A stretch of DNA of 36,572 nt from Nostocales cyanobacterium LEGE 12452 (GTDB lineage: Bacteria > Cyanobacteriota > Cyanobacteriia > Cyanobacteriales > Nostocaceae): the NCBI GenBank assembly GCA_015206945.1, contig JADEXV010000055.1, forward strand, positions 1 through 36,572, in the 5' to 3' direction. Within the stretch, counting starts at the first letter, position 1; each line of letters opens with the position of its first letter. Positions 9,050 to 18,073 of the stretch are shown piece by piece. The position numbers and the translations under genes were made by a program. The notes under the pieces are model-generated. The model was not told where the DNA came from, ran no database searches, and saw only the letters and a program-made list of their open reading frames with translations.

Positions 9050-9173
9050 TAGGGGTGTACAGCTATACGCCCCTAATACGTTTCGGATAAGATCCCCCCG
9101 CCTGCGGCGACCCCCTTTTTAAGGGGGTAAAAAGAAGAAAAAGCCCTGCTTTTTAAGGGGGGTTGGGGGGATC
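9050..9173. repeat. Two adjacent inverted repeats downstream of the SAF oxidoreductase
   Basis: The 303-bp gap holds two hairpins. The first, 9050-9075, pairs TAGGGGTGTACAG imperfectly with CTATACGCCCCTA. The second, 9091-9173, has GATCCCCCC at its left end and GGGGGGATC at its right end. It has inner CCCCCTTTTT and AAGGGGG blocks, so it can fold as one long stem or two. Repeats of this G/C-run type are widespread in Nostocales intergenic DNA. Either could also stop transcription, but no clean T-tract follows the outer stem. Confidence 0.65.
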
Positions 9174-9313
9174 TCCGACGCCCCTACCAACATATTTGTA
9201 ACAATAATTTCATCAAGAGGATAGAAAGCTATACTGCGGGACACTAAAGTTGTTGATAGTAACTTGCTGGGGAGCGTTTCAACAAACCCGATCGAAACTT
9301 TAGGTCAAATTTC

Positions 9314-10414
9314 ATGAAAATTGCTCTCGTCCATGATTATTTAACCCAGCGAGGTGGGGCAGAGCGTGTGTTTGAACTGCTTTGTAAGCGCTATCCCGAA
9401 GCAGATATTTTCACATCTTTGTACGATCCCCAAAAAACTATCGATCTAGGCGATCGCATAGTTAATACAACCTTCTTACAAAAGATTCCTGGTGCAGCAA
9501 AATATTTTAGGTCGATGGCTCCTTTATATTTTCCTGCCTTTCGTGCCTTGGATCTGCAAGACTACGATTTAATTATTAGTAGTAGCACCAGCTTTGCCAA
9601 AGCAGTGCGAAAAAATCCCAATGCCCACCACATTTGTTTTTGCCATAACGTTACCCGTTTCTTATGGGATACAGCAACTTATTTAAGAGAGTACGGGGAC
9701 TATAGATATTTTGCTCCTTTAATCGAACAAGTATTTCAAGTCATGAGAAAGGTAGACCTGAAATATGCACAGGAGCCTGACCTTTACATTGCTAATTCTA
9801 GTGTTGTTGCCCGCCGAATTGAAAAGATTTATGGCAAAAAGGCAATGATGGTGAACTATCCAATTGATACTAGTAAATTTGTTTTTTCAGATATAAAAGA
9901 TGAATATTATCTGGCCTCTGCCCGGATGATCAGTTATAAGCGACTTGATATAATAGTCGAAGCTTTTAATTGGTTAGGGTGGCGGCTATTAATATCTGGT
10001 GACGGGCCAGAACTAGCACGGTTAAAATCCAAAGCATTACAAAATATTGTGTTCTTGGGACACGTAAGTGATAGAACCCGCAAAGACTTGTTTTCCAAAG
10101 CCAAGTCTATTATTGTCGCAGCCTTAGAAGATTACGGATTAGTTCCAGTAGAGGCTAATGCAAGCGGCACACCAGTCATCGCTTATGGAGCAGGTGGAGT
10201 ATTAGATACTCAAATTCCAGGTGAAACAGGAGTCTTTTTCAAAAGACAAACACCCGAATCTCTACAAGTTGCATTACTAGAAGCCAACGGTATTTCTTGG
10301 GATTACGATCGCATCCGCAATCATGCTGTAGCAAACTTTTCAGAAAATGCATTTTTTGGCAAGGTTGAGCAAATTATTAACCAAGCTTGTGGCGTGCAGC
10401 AATTATTCATTTGA
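9314..10414 (+). CDS. Glycosyltransferase family 4 (HEP-island alr2832 type)
   Basis: The 366-aa GT-B fold enzyme has the N-terminal glycine-rich GGAERVFELL (14-23) and a C-domain ISGDGPELARL (227-237). Its EX7E nucleotide-sugar motif is EDYGLVPVE, with E272 and E280. It is a retaining transferase, expected on the cytoplasmic face of the plasma membrane to extend the lipid-linked glycan. Length and motifs are complete. It sits between the SAF oxidoreductase and the Wzc-like gene, the position recalled for alr2832 in Anabaena. No obvious ribosome site is visible before the ATG. The sugar donor cannot be inferred. Confidence 0.9.
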   Translation: MKIALVHDYLTQRGGAERVFELLCKRYPEADIFTSLYDPQKTIDLGDRIVNTTFLQKIPGAAKYFRSMAPLYFPAFRALDLQDYDLIISSSTSFAKAVRKNPNAHHICFCHNVTRFLWDTATYLREYGDYRYFAPLIEQVFQVMRKVDLKYAQEPDLYIANSSVVARRIEKIYGKKAMMVNYPIDTSKFVFSDIKDEYYLASARMISYKRLDIIVEAFNWLGWRLLISGDGPELARLKSKALQNIVFLGHVSDRTRKDLFSKAKSIIVAALEDYGLVPVEANASGTPVIAYGAGGVLDTQIPGETGVFFKRQTPESLQVALLEANGISWDYDRIRNHAVANFSENAFFGKVEQIINQACGVQQLFI

Positions 10415-10539
10415 TTTCTGAATCTCTTTCCACTATCAGATTACCTATTCATTTGCTCTCTCCTTATTGGCGGTTCGTAAAAAAATAGGTATTTTTCGGA
10501 GAATCTCTTAGCGTAAGTCTTGAAGACAAGGATATAAAA

Positions 10540-12771
10540 GTGGTTCAAACTAGTCTAAATCCTCATCTAGCTCCAGCTTCTGAAAGTGAACCAAGTTACG
10601 GGCAAATGTTTGCCGTATTCGTGCGGCGATTTCCTTGGTTCTTAGCAGTATTAATTAGTTCTATTGCTATTGCCAGCATAGTAACTGTAAAAACAAAGCC
10701 TACTTATAAAAGTTCTATGCAACTGCTAGTAGAACCTAACTATCAAGGTAAAACAGAAGGTGGTGCGGGGGTAGACAATCAGTTTACTGACTCTAGCGTG
10801 GTCATAGATACTGCCACTCAGCTTAACTTGATGCAAGGTTCAGGACTCATCCAGAAAGCAGTTGATAAACTTCAGTCTAATTATCCAGATATAACTTCAG
10901 CCGAAATTAAAGCTTCTTTGGTCTTAACTCAAATCAGGAGCAAAGAAGATAATGTCGCTACTAAAATCTTTCAAGTTGAATATACTGCTGGAGATCCTGA
11001 AAAAACCCAAAAAGTTCTGGATGCAATTCGACAAGTTTATCTGGAATATAACAAACAACAACAGACTTCGCGTTTACAAAAAGGTCTGCAAATCATTAGG
11101 GAACAGTTAAGTAAAGCCAGCGAAGAAGTAAACGCATCTGAGACAAATTTACAAAGATTTCGTAGAAATCAGAACTTAATCGATCCAGAGTCACAAGCCA
11201 AAGCGATTGAAACAGCTTTGAACAATCTTTCCCAAGAAAGACAGACAACTCGCGCTCAGTATGGAGAAGCTTTAGCACGCCAAAAATCTTTAGAAGAACA
11301 ACTTAACCGTTCTCCCCAAAATGCTCTAGTTGCTTCTCGTTTGAGTCAGTCTACTCGCTATCAAGGCTTACTAAACGAAATCCAAAAAAGCGAATTGGCA
11401 CTAGCACAAGAACGCTTACGCTTTACAGATCAAACTCCGAGTGTGCAAAAGCTGAAAGAACAGCTTCAGGGTCAGAAGGAATTATTGCAGCAAGAGGTAG
11501 GAAGAACTTTAGGCGGAAAATCTGCTGGTGCATTCACTTCTGGAGACTCTCTTCTCGAAAAAGGACAGCTCGGCCAAATCGATCTCAGCCTTGCTGGTCA
11601 GTTAGTAGAAACGCAGACAACTATAGTTGCTTTAACTGCTCGCGATCAAACTTTGGCTCAGAAAGAAAACGAGCTACGTTTAGAAATCAAACGCTTCCCG
11701 CCTCTGTTGGCTTATTACAATCGGATGCTACCGCAGTTGCAATTTAGTCGTGAAAGATTAGAGCAGCTTTTAAGAGCAGAACAACAATTACGCCAAGAAC
11801 TTTCCAAGGGTGGATTTAATTGGGAAGTGGTGGAAGATCCCCAAAAAGGCGCGCAATTAGGCCCCAATCTCCAACAGAATTTGCTGTTAGGTGCTGTGGT
11901 TGGCTTAATGTTAGGAGGTATTGCTGCCTTTATTCGCGAATCGGCTGATGATGCAGTTCACACTACTGCTGAATTAGAGAAGCAAATGGCCATGCCGTTG
12001 TTGGGAACAACTCCCAAATTACCGCCAGCCAAACCCAGGGAATCAATGATCAAGTTGCCTTTTGGCAAGCCAGAAGTTCTCGCCCCCTGGACGATTCAGG
12101 TATTGCAATCTCCACCGCGTTGGGAATCGCTGGATCTGATTTACAAAAACATTGAACTTTTAAATACTGTTACTAATTTAAAATCTTTGATGATTACCTC
12201 GGCTTTAGCCGATGAAGGTAAATCAGCTTTGGCGTTGGGTTTGGCAATGAGTGCTGCTCGTTTACACAAAAGGGTACTGCTGATTGATGCCAACTTACGC
12301 GATCCCAGTTTGCACCATCAACTGAATCTTCCTAATGAGCAGGGACTTTCAACTTTATTGGCGAGTGATACAACTCTACCCAACCAAATTAGTCTTCAAT
12401 ACTCAGGCTCCGCCTACATCGATATTTTGACCGCTGGTCCCAAACCTACCGACCCAGCTAATCTGTTGAGTTCCCCGCGGATGATGCAATTAATGGCAGC
12501 ATTTGAGGAAAATTATGATTTGGTTCTGATAGATGCGCCCCCAGTTCTCGGTTTGGTGGATGCCATGCTTACCGCATCATCTTGTCGTAGTGTGATTATG
12601 GTGGCAAGCATTGGTATTGTGACGCGAAGTCAGCTTAATCAAGCGACAGCTATGCTGAGTAAGTTAAATCTGATTGGGGTTGTAGCTAATGGGGTATCAA
12701 ACTCTAGTAGTAATTACGTACCTAATGTCAAACAACAGCAATTGGCTCTACGTCAAGCTGTAGAAAAGTAG
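10540..12771 (+). CDS. Wzc-like polysaccharide co-polymerase with BY-kinase-type ATPase domain
   Basis: The 743-aa protein combines a Wzz chain-length domain, with membrane segments at about 33-50 and 446-464, and a periplasmic region rich in coiled coil (about 175-330). A cytoplasmic P-loop domain follows: Walker A SALADEGKS (554-562), Walker A' VLLIDANLRDPS (579-590) and Walker B LVLIDAPP (661-668). It should control length and export of the polymer with the Wzy and outer-membrane partners. The start is GTG with AAGGA about 6 bases upstream. The C-terminal tail has a single Tyr (Y726), not the Tyr cluster of autophosphorylating Wzc proteins, so kinase activity is doubtful. It corresponds in order to alr2833. 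Confidence 0.92.
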   Translation: MVQTSLNPHLAPASESEPSYGQMFAVFVRRFPWFLAVLISSIAIASIVTVKTKPTYKSSMQLLVEPNYQGKTEGGAGVDNQFTDSSVVIDTATQLNLMQGSGLIQKAVDKLQSNYPDITSAEIKASLVLTQIRSKEDNVATKIFQVEYTAGDPEKTQKVLDAIRQVYLEYNKQQQTSRLQKGLQIIREQLSKASEEVNASETNLQRFRRNQNLIDPESQAKAIETALNNLSQERQTTRAQYGEALARQKSLEEQLNRSPQNALVASRLSQSTRYQGLLNEIQKSELALAQERLRFTDQTPSVQKLKEQLQGQKELLQQEVGRTLGGKSAGAFTSGDSLLEKGQLGQIDLSLAGQLVETQTTIVALTARDQTLAQKENELRLEIKRFPPLLAYYNRMLPQLQFSRERLEQLLRAEQQLRQELSKGGFNWEVVEDPQKGAQLGPNLQQNLLLGAVVGLMLGGIAAFIRESADDAVHTTAELEKQMAMPLLGTTPKLPPAKPRESMIKLPFGKPEVLAPWTIQVLQSPPRWESLDLIYKNIELLNTVTNLKSLMITSALADEGKSALALGLAMSAARLHKRVLLIDANLRDPSLHHQLNLPNEQGLSTLLASDTTLPNQISLQYSGSAYIDILTAGPKPTDPANLLSSPRMMQLMAAFEENYDLVLIDAPPVLGLVDAMLTASSCRSVIMVASIGIVTRSQLNQATAMLSKLNLIGVVANGVSNSSSNYVPNVKQQQLALRQAVEK

Positions 12772-12808
12772 CTAGTACTGCAAGGCGTAAATTCAGCTAC
12801 CATCTTAG

Positions 12809-12838
12809 CTAAACAAGGGGCTTAAGCCCCTTGTTTAG
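12809..12838. terminator. Perfect 30-bp palindrome downstream of the Wzc-like gene
   Basis: The arm CTAAACAAGGGGCTT is followed directly by its exact reverse complement, giving a strong hairpin 37 bp after the stop of the Wzc-like gene. It lies between that + strand gene and the 3' end of the opposite-strand gene, a suitable site for a bidirectional terminator. No long T-tract follows, and similar hairpins are dispersed repeats in Nostoc, so a repeat without terminator function is also possible. Confidence 0.6.
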
Positions 12839-12961
12839 GAAATGAGAATAACTCATTGTTTAGTTCTTATTTATATTTATGTATAAACCGTATTTTCTAG
12901 ATTATGTGCCAAAAAACCTAATTTCAAATAGTCAAATTAGCAACCTGATAAACGAAAAACT

Positions 12962-13231
12962 TTATTGACGGGTTTGGAAATACTTTTTGGGGTGCAGTCC
13001 GTGACGTGCTCTGAGTCTGTAACCATCTGCGTAGACAATAGCGGGTTCATTCTCAGCATGAAGTCGATCTTGATCGTCTACAGATAATTTGACCGGACGC
13101 TCACAAACAATACAAGTACGTTTAAATGGCAAGAACCAACCACATTCTGTAACAACTGCTTGCAGAATTGACCACAAATTTGAGTCATGAACGCATCCAA
13201 GAACGGAGATACAAAAATCAAATAGACTACA
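12962..13231 (-). pseudogene. Second-copy remnant of a DUF6745-like repeat, cut off by an in-frame TAG
   Basis: Directly after the TAG of the upstream 455-aa frame (13232-13234), the same frame stays open for 89 codons. It encodes a segment that aligns with residues 173-258 of that protein: LFDFCISVL against YLDWLSNCL, ECGWFLPF against QCGWIFPF, IVCERPVKLSVDDQDRLHAE against IVCDRPIRISFDTEKRLHAK, and DGYRLRARHG against DGLRVYAHHG. So it is the rest of a second internal repeat, separated by one nonsense codon. A TTG at 13175-13177 could start a 71-aa piece, but no ribosome site supports it. It ends shortly after the conserved HHG region, so the copy is also short at its C-terminus. Confidence 0.75.
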
Positions 13232-14599
13232 CTAGACAGTTAATTCCTCATATTTAATCCAGCCATAAGAGGGTTCTAAACTCCAAGAACGCTTGTAGAT
13301 AAGAGCGTTGCGAAGTTGTTTCAAGACACCATCACTTAGTTGTTCAGCTATTGCCCTCCAAAGTTTATCGATGAGAATCAGGTTTGGATACTCCTCTCTA
13401 TGATATCGATACAAATGACTGCTTGGTATTTGTCCACGACATTTTTGTTTTACTAGTCTTCGAGCAGTGTATAGCCCATCAGCAAATATAATTTCAGGGG
13501 TGTATGTGTATGGTAAATTGTTAACAGTATAGAACTGCTCAATTGCCAAGGTAGCTTTCTGACGATCAATAGGAGCAAGTTGAAGTGCTACTTCTCGCCA
13601 TTGCCTACGATAAGCTTCCAAAATAGTTACTTGATCGTTAGTAAGAGTTTGAACCTCGATACGTAACTTTTGAACCAGTAGCTTCTTCAAATCTCTATCT
13701 GGTTCCCATAAAAGCCAATTTTGATCGAGCAAGTGGACTGGAAGATTCTGCAAAAGTAGTTTTCTAACAGAGAAATCTTTTTCTGCTTGATACCATTGAG
13801 CTTTCCATTGATTTGGCAGAAGCATTCCATACTGTTTTGGTAATTTGATTCCATGATGAGCGTATACGCGCAACCCATCCAAAAATTCCAGCGCAGGTTC
13901 TCCCTTTGCATGTAAGCGTTTTTCAGTATCAAAAGAAATGCGTATGGGGCGATCGCAAACAATACAAATTTCTTGAAATGGGAAAATCCAACCACACTGT
14001 ATTAATAAAGCTTCAAAGATTTCCCAGTGTTTCTGGCTATGTTCCCAATTTAGACAATTACTCAACCAATCAAGATAACAGCCATCACATGCCCACGATT
14101 CAGGAGCAATATAAAAATCAGAACTATAGTGATAATACCAAGATTGGGTTTGTAAAGTTGTCCATATTTCTGGTTGTACGCCTAACTGTAACCATACTTC
14201 TCTTATCAATAAATAATTTAACTGGTTGCGTAACTGAGAACTCAGCGCCTGGTTTGGATATTCAGTAAGTCCTGCTGGATATACTCTTACATGTGAATGT
14301 CCGGTTAGTTGAAAGGTTAGTTCTCCCTTAAGATGTTTGTGAATTTGCTGACTTAAATTATTGAGCGGAGCGTAATTCCGACTCTCAATCAATTCTTTCA
14401 ATATTAAAATAGCACTATACGGGCTATTTGTGAATCGCAATAAAGGAGCATTCACATTAAGTAATTGATATATCTGATGAATTACTGCTGTTACTTTATC
14501 ACAATCGATTCTATTTGTATTGGTAGCAATAGCTCTCCACTTTTCTTTGTAGTTTGAAACTAGAGCAAGTTGCTCAACTGTAGGACGAGTAAAGCTCAT
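13232..14599 (-). CDS. DUF6745-like protein, internally duplicated, stopped inside the second copy
   Basis: The 455-aa product has no assignable biochemical role. The central segment CDRPIRISFDTEKRLHAKGE, then PALEFLDGLRVYAHHGIKLP (215-254), resembles what I recall of the DUF6745 family. The protein repeats itself: residues 6-44 align without gaps with 319-357 (Q10/Q323, Y17/Y330, W21/W334, I31/I344, K35/K348, Y44/Y357). The second copy runs into TAG at 13232-13234 while its frame continues to 12962. The gene lies on the opposite strand between the Wzc-like gene and hepC, so it looks like an insertion into an otherwise co-directional cluster. A shortened product may still be made. Confidence 0.65.
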   Translation of the reverse strand: MSFTRPTVEQLALVSNYKEKWRAIATNTNRIDCDKVTAVIHQIYQLLNVNAPLLRFTNSPYSAILILKELIESRNYAPLNNLSQQIHKHLKGELTFQLTGHSHVRVYPAGLTEYPNQALSSQLRNQLNYLLIREVWLQLGVQPEIWTTLQTQSWYYHYSSDFYIAPESWACDGCYLDWLSNCLNWEHSQKHWEIFEALLIQCGWIFPFQEICIVCDRPIRISFDTEKRLHAKGEPALEFLDGLRVYAHHGIKLPKQYGMLLPNQWKAQWYQAEKDFSVRKLLLQNLPVHLLDQNWLLWEPDRDLKKLLVQKLRIEVQTLTNDQVTILEAYRRQWREVALQLAPIDRQKATLAIEQFYTVNNLPYTYTPEIIFADGLYTARRLVKQKCRGQIPSSHLYRYHREEYPNLILIDKLWRAIAEQLSDGVLKQLRNALIYKRSWSLEPSYGWIKYEELTV

Positions 14600-14674
14600 A
14601 TTTGTCTAAAGAAAGTTATATAAACTAAGTTTAATAAATCTCAGTAGTGATTGTGGTTTAAATGTAATACATAG

Positions 14675-14700
14675 TAGGGTAGCATAGCTATGCTACCCTA
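14675..14700. repeat. Perfect 26-bp palindrome between divergent genes
   Basis: The arm TAGGGTAGCATAG is followed by its exact reverse complement. It lies 76 bp upstream of the ATG of the - strand DUF6745-like gene and 567 bp upstream of hepC. As both neighbours point away from it, termination of a known gene is not its job. An operator-like site or a dispersed hairpin repeat are the alternatives. Confidence 0.7.
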
Positions 14701-15266
14701 AGTTTTGATGAACGAAATTGAATTTTGTTCTTATCAGGAAAATTTCAGTAGATTTATGCTATCTTCACAGATTTTCAGAGAAATCACTGACTCTTTAAAG
14801 AATAAATAAAGAAGTTATTTGAGCGATCGCTATTTCTACAGAGTCTTATATTCTAGAGATTAAAGCACCTTCATAAAGGCTAGAAGACAAGAGCAGACTG
14901 GTTTTTCAAATCTATCGAGACAATGAACACCTCAGCGTAATTAAACGTAGATATAGATTCATGGGTAATTTCCCTCTACACTTCTCTACTGTCAGTAGTT
15001 TCCGGAAAATCAAGATTTGCCCATGAATGTTAATAGTAGCGGTGATTGCTACCTATGTAATTAGTATCTGTCTAATTTGTAAATCTCTACACCAGCAGAA
15101 TTCTACGCAATACATGCTTGGCTGAGTGGCAAATACTATAGCATATTTTTGCCCTCAATTCTCTCTAACTTTTTGGACTTACAACAAGATTCGGATTTGG
15201 GTCTTTGGCATTGATAGCCTTTGATAACGCTTCAGTAATTCACTCCTGTATAAACCCAAAGACATT
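14701..15266 (+). promoter_or_regulatory. Long upstream region of hepC
   Basis: These 566 bases precede hepC and contain no credible gene. A HIP1 octamer sits near 14823. No GTA-N8-TAC site, no clear -10/-35 pair and no strong hairpin was found. Because hepC is separated from the Wzc-like gene by the reverse-strand insertion, its promoter must lie here. In Anabaena, hep genes respond to nitrogen step-down through regulators such as HepK/DevR and DevH, but no site for them can be identified by eye. Confidence 0.4.
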
Positions 15267-15986
15267 ATGACAACTTCAATAATTCCAACTCTAGAGAATT
15301 TATATGATGTAACCCAGTCACACCAGGATAATCGTGGGTACTGCACACTCCTGTGGCGGCGGGGAAAGCTGTTGGTGAAGCCACTTGGAGGAGTGAAACA
15401 ACCATATCTGGCTTCATTAGATAGTAAGCGATCGCTAGTAGAATGCTTACAACATTCTCCAGTAAGTTTGGTCAGCCTAGATCCAAAATTGGGTGAGGCT
15501 TTGCTCAAATTTTGGGCAGATGCATGTGAAGCAGCTCAAAAACCAATATTCCTAAGCATACCCGCTGGCAAAAAACTTCCTAACCAACCCTTCAGACAAT
15601 TGCAGCGAGTAATTGATTGGATTGCTACTTTCGTATTGCTGCTATTAGTAAGTCCAGTCATGTTGGGATTGATTGTATTAATGCAAGTTTACTCGCCAGG
15701 GTCACTTTTTTGTCATGAATGGCGTGTTGGAGAACGGGGTAAACTCTTTCAAGCGATGAGTTTTTGCAACCACAATAACACACAGCTAGAGCGTTGGATG
15801 GGGAAATACAATCTCGACAATCTGCCACAGTTATTTAACGTGCTACGCGGTGACATGAGTTTAACCGGATCTCGTTGTTGGACTTTGGAAGATGCAGTAC
15901 AGCTAAATAAATTACCAGAAATTACAGCTTCCTGGGACGTAGAGGCACAGTCTCATCTGTTACATCTGGATAGCCAAACTCTGTAA
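15267..15986 (+). CDS. hepC: HepC-like divergent bacterial sugar transferase (phosphoglycosyl transferase)
   Basis: The 239-aa protein has a 110-residue N-terminal part without a recognised motif. A single hydrophobic helix follows (about 117-141, with the family's SPVMLGLIVL), then a shortened sugar-transferase core: EWRVGERGKLFQ (151-162) and NLDNLPQLFNVLRGDMSL (182-199). Canonical enzymes join a sugar phosphate to undecaprenyl phosphate and carry an Asp-Glu dyad in LDELPQ. Here it reads D184-N185, the KFRSM-like motif is AMSFCN, and VGPRP is TGSRC. The end is truncated relative to the PGITG region. Position directly before the ABC exporter matches hepC (alr2834) of Anabaena, needed for HEP formation and hepA expression. 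Confidence 0.82.
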   Translation: MTTSIIPTLENLYDVTQSHQDNRGYCTLLWRRGKLLVKPLGGVKQPYLASLDSKRSLVECLQHSPVSLVSLDPKLGEALLKFWADACEAAQKPIFLSIPAGKKLPNQPFRQLQRVIDWIATFVLLLLVSPVMLGLIVLMQVYSPGSLFCHEWRVGERGKLFQAMSFCNHNNTQLERWMGKYNLDNLPQLFNVLRGDMSLTGSRCWTLEDAVQLNKLPEITASWDVEAQSHLLHLDSQTL

Positions 15987-16170
15987 TTTATCGGTGCGGT
16001 AATTGATGATTTCATTTATCGCGCTGAGGCTCAAACAAAAATTATTTATGTAGCATCCGGTTCTAGATAATTAGTTTTCCAAACGCGATAAGTTGTATCT
16101 CTACATCAGGGTTTTAGGCTTATCTGGACTGCATTCATCTATAGAGGTCTATCTACCTTGCCAAACTATT
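15987..16170 (+). promoter_or_regulatory. hepC-hepA intergenic leader
   Basis: This 184-bp spacer precedes the chosen hepA start. In Anabaena, hepA is reported to have its own promoter and a long untranslated leader, induced in proheterocysts. The sequence here is AT-rich in 16020-16095 with no strong hairpin or consensus promoter visible. A TTG at 16093 could open the hepA frame earlier, but it lacks a ribosome site. Confidence 0.35.
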
Positions 16171-18033
16171 ATGATAAAATCCATGAATTTCCAGCTTCCT
16201 CAACCACTCAGTAATCTGCTCAAAGCTAGCAGCTTTTGGCAAGACAACTATTTGATATTGCGAGAATTTAAACACTTTCGCAAAATTGCAATTTTAGCTT
16301 TGGTTTTCTCCATTTTGGCGGCAACCTTTGAAGGTGTAAGTATTGGTTTCTTACTTTCCTTCTTGCAAAGCTTAACTAGCCCCAACGCTCAACCTGTCCA
16401 AACAGGAATAGAATGGTTCGATCTTTGGATTTTGGGAGCTAAGACCTCAGCAATTAATCGTTTATATCGCGTATCTTTGCTGATTTTATTGAGTACTTGG
16501 TTACGTGCCACCTTCAACTATTTTTCTCAAGTTTATACTGAATTATCTCAACTACATCTTGCCGATCGCTTACGTAAGCAAATTTTTGAACAGTTACAAT
16601 CTTTATCGCTAAGTTACTTTAGTAAAACTCGTTCTGGCGAACTAATTAACACAATTACTACAGAGATTGAAAGGATCAGACAAGGTTTTAGTGGCGGAGC
16701 TTTTTTAGTAACTAGAGGACTAACAACCTTTGTCTACTTAATATCAATGTTTTTAATCTCATGGCAATTGACAATCATATCAACATTACTATTTACACTT
16801 TTAGGTGTAGGGTTGTCAAATCTAAATGCTAGAGTCAGAGAATCAAGTTTTGGCATGACAACTGCTAATGCTAATTTTACATCAACAGCCATAGAATTTA
16901 TTAATGGCATTCGCACTGTTCATTCCTGTGGTACTCAAGAATTTGAGCGTCAACGTTACTATAAAGCTAGCGATAAAGTAATAAGTAGTACAACAAAGGT
17001 TGTATTTACCTGGACACTTGTGAAGCCAATTGCCGAAGCGGTAGCGACTACGGTATTGATCGGAATGATTATTTTAGCATTCACTAGTCTTGTCACTAAT
17101 GGAACGCTACAAGTTGCTTCTTTGCTAACTTTTTTCTTTGTACTATTTCGCTTTATCCCATTTGTCCAAGATATTAATGGCACAAGAGCATATCTTAGTA
17201 CTTTACATGGTTCAGCAGACAATATTAAAAATCTGTTGAAAAGTGATGAAAAATATTACTTTCAGAATGGCAGAGTTCAGTTTAAGGGATTAAACAGGTC
17301 AATAGATTTAGTATCTGTGGATTTTGGCTATGATGATGAAAATCTAGTACTACATAATATTACCCTGACGATTGAAAAGGGAAAGATGACAGCATTAGTC
17401 GGATCGTCTGGCGCTGGTAAAACAACCCTTGCTGATTTGATTCCCCGATTTTATAATGCTACAGATGGATATCTTTACATTGATGAAATGGATATCCGGC
17501 AGTTTGAAATTAACTCTCTCCGTCGCAAAATAGCTGTTGTCAGTCAAGATACCTTCATCTTCAATACTAATGTTTGGCAGAATATTTCTTACGGCACTCC
17601 AGAGGCGACAAATGAGGAAATTCAAGAAGCCGCTAAACTAGCGAATGCACTAGAATTTATTTTGGAAATGCCCGAAGGTTTTGATACCCAATTAGGAGAT
17701 CGGGGTGTTAGATTATCTGGAGGACAAAGACAGCGAATTGCTATTGCACGAGCTTTACTGCGGAACCCAGAAATTTTAATTTTGGATGAAGCAACTAGTG
17801 CCTTAGATTCGCTATCTGAGCGCTTAATTCAAGATTCATTAGAAAAGCTATCTGTTGGTAAAACAGTAATTGCGATCGCTCACCGTCTTTCAACTATTTC
17901 TAAAGCAGATAAAGTTGTAGTTTTAGAACAGGGACGGATAGTAGAACAAGGTAAGTATCAAGAACTATTGGAACTAAAAGGCAAGCTTTGGAAATATCAT
18001 CAAATGCAGTATGAACTAAGGCAGCCAGATTAG
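16171..18033 (+). CDS. hepA: HepA-like ABC exporter (fused TMD-NBD) for envelope polysaccharide
   Basis: The 620-aa half-transporter has about six membrane helices (about 37-60, 100-115, 180-215, 290-330) followed by a nucleotide-binding domain. That domain has Walker A GSSGAGKT (411-418), Q-loop VVSQD, signature LSGGQRQR (515-522), Walker B ILILDE (535-540) and switch His in AIAHRLS. It should dimerise in the plasma membrane and export a lipid-linked glycan or polymer. Position after hepC matches Anabaena hepA (alr2835), required to deposit heterocyst polysaccharide. The frame is open from a TTG at 16093. ATG 16171 is preferred, with ATG 16183 as alternative, since the upstream residues are unlike this family. 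None has a good ribosome site. Confidence 0.9.
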   Translation: MIKSMNFQLPQPLSNLLKASSFWQDNYLILREFKHFRKIAILALVFSILAATFEGVSIGFLLSFLQSLTSPNAQPVQTGIEWFDLWILGAKTSAINRLYRVSLLILLSTWLRATFNYFSQVYTELSQLHLADRLRKQIFEQLQSLSLSYFSKTRSGELINTITTEIERIRQGFSGGAFLVTRGLTTFVYLISMFLISWQLTIISTLLFTLLGVGLSNLNARVRESSFGMTTANANFTSTAIEFINGIRTVHSCGTQEFERQRYYKASDKVISSTTKVVFTWTLVKPIAEAVATTVLIGMIILAFTSLVTNGTLQVASLLTFFFVLFRFIPFVQDINGTRAYLSTLHGSADNIKNLLKSDEKYYFQNGRVQFKGLNRSIDLVSVDFGYDDENLVLHNITLTIEKGKMTALVGSSGAGKTTLADLIPRFYNATDGYLYIDEMDIRQFEINSLRRKIAVVSQDTFIFNTNVWQNISYGTPEATNEEIQEAAKLANALEFILEMPEGFDTQLGDRGVRLSGGQRQRIAIARALLRNPEILILDEATSALDSLSERLIQDSLEKLSVGKTVIAIAHRLSTISKADKVVVLEQGRIVEQGKYQELLELKGKLWKYHQMQYELRQPD

Positions 18034-18073
18034 AAACAATATCTAATTACCAAAGTAGTTGCAACATATTCAT

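Noticed and set aside
9055..9068. GTG-N8-TAC resembling an NtcA site
   Set aside because: It has GTG instead of GTA and lies inside an inverted repeat 3' of a gene, far from a promoter context.
13906..14268. 120-codon open frame on the + strand
   Set aside because: It is antisense to the DUF6745-like gene, which has internal repeats and family-like motifs; the + frame shows none.
16093..16170. TTG-initiated extension of hepA by 26 residues
   Set aside because: There is no ribosome site, and the added residues do not resemble exporter N-termini; ATG 16171 is more plausible.
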